Below, piece by piece: positions 61,251 through 64,000 of a stretch of 64,000 bases of DNA; the first letter of the stretch is position 1; each line of letters starts with the position of its first letter. Under the pieces are notes generated by a model. It saw only the letters and a program-made list of their open reading frames with translations. It was not told the origin of the DNA and made no database searches. The DNA is from Symbiodinium natans (taxonomy: Eukaryota; Sar; Dinophyceae; Suessiales; Symbiodiniaceae): NCBI GenBank assembly GCA_905221605.1, contig CAJNDS010002363.1, forward strand, positions 62,001 to 126,000. The letters are read 5' to 3'. Position numbers and translations under genes: made by a program.

Positions 61251-61354
61251 GTTTAGGGTTTGGGGGTTCCTCTGCAAGGCAACGAGTCCTAATTCAACCT
61301 CAGAGGGTGCCCAGACAAGTATTCGACGCTGATCCCAGGGAAAACATGTTCCTA

Positions 61355-61600
61355 GTATGTATGTATGTATGTATGTATGTATGTATGTATGTATGTATGT
61401 ATGTATGTATGTATGTATGTATGTACGTAGGTACGTACGTACGTACGTACGTATGTATGTATGTATGTATGTATGTATGTATGTGTGTATGTGTGTATGT
61501 GTGTATGTGTGTATGTGTGTATGTGTGTATGTGTGTATGTGTGTATGCGTATGTATGTATGTATGCATGTATGATTCATGTATGTATGTATGTGTATATA
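61355..61600 (+). repeat. (ATGT)n microsatellite
   Basis: Tetranucleotide array with ACGT and GTGT variant blocks; length makes Tyr/Val/Cys/Met frames on one strand and Tyr/Ile/His/Thr on the other. Confidence 0.95.
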
Positions 61601-61671
61601 CATATATATGTACGAGGAACCTTCCTGTATTATGTGACCATGCGTCTTTTCTGAGCATTCAAACGGGGGTT

Positions 61672-62617
61672 CGAATAGTTTGAATGGTTTGGGGTCCGGA
61701 CTGGGGCCCCCAAACTATTCGAACTATTCGAACTATTCGAAACTATTCGAAACTATTCGAACTATTCGAACCAGGGGGGTTCGAATAGTTCGAATAGTTT
61801 GGGGGCCCGGCCTGGAGGCCCAAACTATTCGAACTATTCGAACTATTCGAACCAGGGGGGTTCGAATAGTTCGAATAGTTTGGGGGCGAGGGCTGGTGCC
61901 CCAAACTATTCGAACTATTCGAACTAGGTTCGCATAGTTTGAATGGTTTGGGGGCCCGGCCTGGGGCCCCCAAACTATTCGAACTATTCGAACTATTCGA
62001 ACCAGGGGGGTTCGAATAGTTCGAATAGTTTGGGGGCGAGGGCTGGTGCCCCAAACTATTCGAACTATTCGAACTATTCGAACCAGGGGGGTTCGAATAG
62101 TTCGAATAGTTTCGAATAGTTCGAATAGTTTGGGGCGTCCCCGGGGAGACCAGTTTGGGAGGAAGCGGGGTGCGAATAGTTCGAATAGTGTGGGGGCCCC
62201 AGGCCGGGCCCCCAAACTATTCGAACTATTCGAACTATTCGAAACTATTCGAACTATTCGAACCAGAGGGGTTCGAATAGTTCGAATAGTTTGGGGGCCC
62301 GGCCTGGTGCCCCAAACTATTCGAACTGTTCGAACTATTCGAACCAGGGGGGTTCGAATAGTTCGAATAGTTTGGGGGCCCGGCCTGGTACCCCAAACTA
62401 TTCGAACTATTCGAACCAGGGGGGTTCGGATAGTTCGAATAGTTTGGGGGCGAGGGCTGGTGCCCCAAACTATTCGAACTATTCGAACTATTCGAACCAG
62501 GGGGGTTCGAATAGTTCGAATAGTTTCGAATAGTTCGAATAGTTCGAATAGTTTGGGGGGTCCCCGGGGAGACCAGTTTGGGAGGAAGGGGGGTTCGCGC
62601 CGGCCTGGGGCCCCCAA
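61672..62617. repeat. Palindromic TTCGAATAG hairpin array
   Basis: Units of about 80 bp: TTCGAATAGTTCGAATAGTT, GGGGGCCCGGCCTGGGGCCC, then AACTATTCGAACTATTCGAA and CCAGGGGGG. Each is close to a perfect palindrome. A flank word GGGGAGACCAGTTTGGGAGG occurs at 62142 and 62566. Confidence 0.94.
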
Positions 62618-63902
62618 AGGTCAAAATTTGCCGGAATCCCCTTGGCACCCTGCAAAAGTCCTGCAAATACCGCACAAAACGGGAACGGGTAGGAACAACT
62701 TTGCGGGTCGAAATTTGCCGGGATCCCCGTGGCACCCTGCAAAAGTCCCGCAAATACCACACAAAACGGGAACGGGTAGGAACAACTTTGCGGGTCGAAA
62801 TTTGCCGGGATCCCCTTGGCACCCTGGAAAAGTCCCGCAAATACCACGCAAAACGGGAACGGGTAGGAACAACATTTGCGGGTCGAAATTTGCCGGGATC
62901 CCCTTGGCACCCTGCAAAAGTCCCGCAAATACCACACAAAACGGGAACGGGTAGGAACAACTTGGCGGGTCGAAATTTGCCGGGATCCCCTTGGCACCCT
63001 GCAAAAGTCCCGCAAATACCACACAAAACGGGAACGGGTAGGAATAACTTTGCGGGTCGAAATTTGCCGGGATCCCCTTGGCACCCTGCAAAAGTCCTAC
63101 AAATACCACACGAAACGGGAACGGGTAGGAACAACTTTGCGGGTCGAAATTTGCCGGGATCCCCTTGGCACCCTGCAAAAATCCCGCAAATACCACACAA
63201 CACGGGAACGGGTAGGAACAACTTTGCGGGCCGAAATTTGCCGGGATCCCCTTGGCGCCCTGCAAAAGTCCCGCAAATAACACACAAAACGGGAACGGGT
63301 AGGAACAACTTTGCGGGTCGAAATTTGCCGGGATCCCCTTGGCACCCTGAAAAAGTCCTGCAAATGCCACACAAAACGGGAACGGGTAGGAACAACTTGG
63401 CGGGTCGAAATTTGCCGGGATCCCCTTGGCGCCCTGCAAAAGTCCCGCAAATAACACACAAAACGGGAACGGGTAGGAACAACTTTGCGGGTCGAAATTT
63501 GCCGGGATCCCCTTGGCACCCTGGAAAAGTTCTTCAAGTACCGCACAAAACGGGAACAGGTAGGAACAACTTTGCAGGTCGAAATTTGCCGGGATCCCCT
63601 TGGCGCCCTGCAAAAGTCCTGCAAATACCACACAAAACGGGAACGGGTAGGAACAACATTTGCGGGTCGAAATTTGCCGGGATCCCCTTGGCGCCCTGAC
63701 AAAGTCCTGCAAATGCCACGCAAAACGGGAACGGGTAGGAACAACTTGGCGGGTCGAAATTTGCCGGGATCCCCTTGGCACCCTGCAAAAAACCTGCAAA
63801 AACCAGGCAAAACGGGAAAAGGGTAGGAACAACGTTGCCTGTCAAAGTTTGCCGGGATCCCCTTGGCACCTTGCAAAAGTCCTGCAAATGCCGCACAAAA
63901 CT
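62618..63902 (+). repeat. 87-bp satellite, about 15 copies
   Basis: Unit contains GGGTCGAAATTTGCCGGGAT, CCCCTTGGCACCCTGCAAAA and ACGGGAACGGGTAGGAACAA; positions 62701, 62788, 62876 give 87-88 bp spacing. 87 bp is 29 codons and the unit has few stops, so frames of 100-415 codons arise in most of the six frames. GGATCC recurs in nearly every unit. Confidence 0.95.
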
Positions 63903-64000
63903 GGTGCCCCAAACTATTCGAACTATTCGAGCCAAGGGGGTTCGAATAGTTCGAAAAATTTCGAATAGTTCGAATAGTTTAGGGGGGTGGGGTGCCCGGG
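63903..64000. repeat. Palindromic TTCGAATAG array resumes
   Basis: CCCCAAACTATTCGAACTAT and GGGGTTCGAATAGTTCGAAA as in 61672-62617; runs to the window edge. Confidence 0.92.

Noticed and set aside
61672-62617. tRNA-like GGTTCGAAT words
   Set aside because: They belong to a simple palindromic repeat and no cloverleaf can be drawn.
62235-63832. Frames of 373, 403 and 415 codons on both strands
   Set aside because: They arise from an 87-bp tandem unit and the TTCGAATAG palindromes; overlapping long frames in most phases argue against a protein.
62618-63902. CRISPR-like regular repeats
   Set aside because: Units are contiguous with no unique spacers, and the context is eukaryotic.
1-64000. Dinoflagellate spliced-leader gene or rRNA genes
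   Set aside because: I looked for the conserved leader and for rRNA-like blocks and did not find either by eye; a computed search would be needed to exclude them fully.

Overview
The window looks like nuclear DNA of a microbial eukaryote, most likely a dinoflagellate (a Symbiodiniaceae-like alga is my best guess). Three things point there. The only convincing gene (minus strand, 946 to the left edge) encodes an N-terminal ubiquitin-like domain followed by HEAT-like helical repeats, a style common in dinoflagellates. The pervasive repeat is the plant/alveolate telomere heptamer TTTAGGG/CCCTAAA. The rest is gene-poor and dense in short foldback elements. No RNA gene, operon, CRISPR array or phage is visible. 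Species assignment is inference; chromerids and other TTTAGGG lineages are not excluded.

Layout. 1-946: 5' part of the UBL-HEAT gene, leaving the window at its left edge. 1340-60,670: a mosaic in which well over 100 separate telomere-like tracts (about 20-400 bp, both orientations) alternate with 100-500 bp of unique sequence and with many small inverted-repeat (MITE-like) elements. I sort these into families A-P by their ends; A has about 25 copies and B-I have two to seven each. 47,897-48,645: an AT-rich 417-bp tandem duplication. 48,690-50,055: a hairpin-rich satellite built on GGGACAGTACAGCG in both orientations, with a 194-bp higher-order unit. 56,096-56,415: a second small hairpin array. 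58,969-59,690: a roughly 66-bp GC-rich minisatellite with A/T runs. 61,355-61,600: an (ATGT)n microsatellite. 61,672-62,617 and 63,903-64,000: a palindromic TTCGAATAG array, split by an 87-bp satellite (62,618-63,902, about 15 copies).

The most informative pattern is that several MITE copies contain telomere-like repeat tracts that related copies lack (MITE-B at 22,722 and 35,587; MITE-E at 5799; more weakly C, A and another E). These act as before/after pairs: tracts appear to arise inside older elements, with telomere-compatible microhomology at the joins. That suggests repair-linked telomere-repeat addition, or expansion from telomere-like seeds within the elements, rather than a true chromosome end.

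Most open frames in the window are translations of telomere repeats or of satellites whose unit length is a multiple of three, and I do not annotate them as genes. MITE family letters are mine, assigned by eye; boundaries are approximate to a few bases except where stated.
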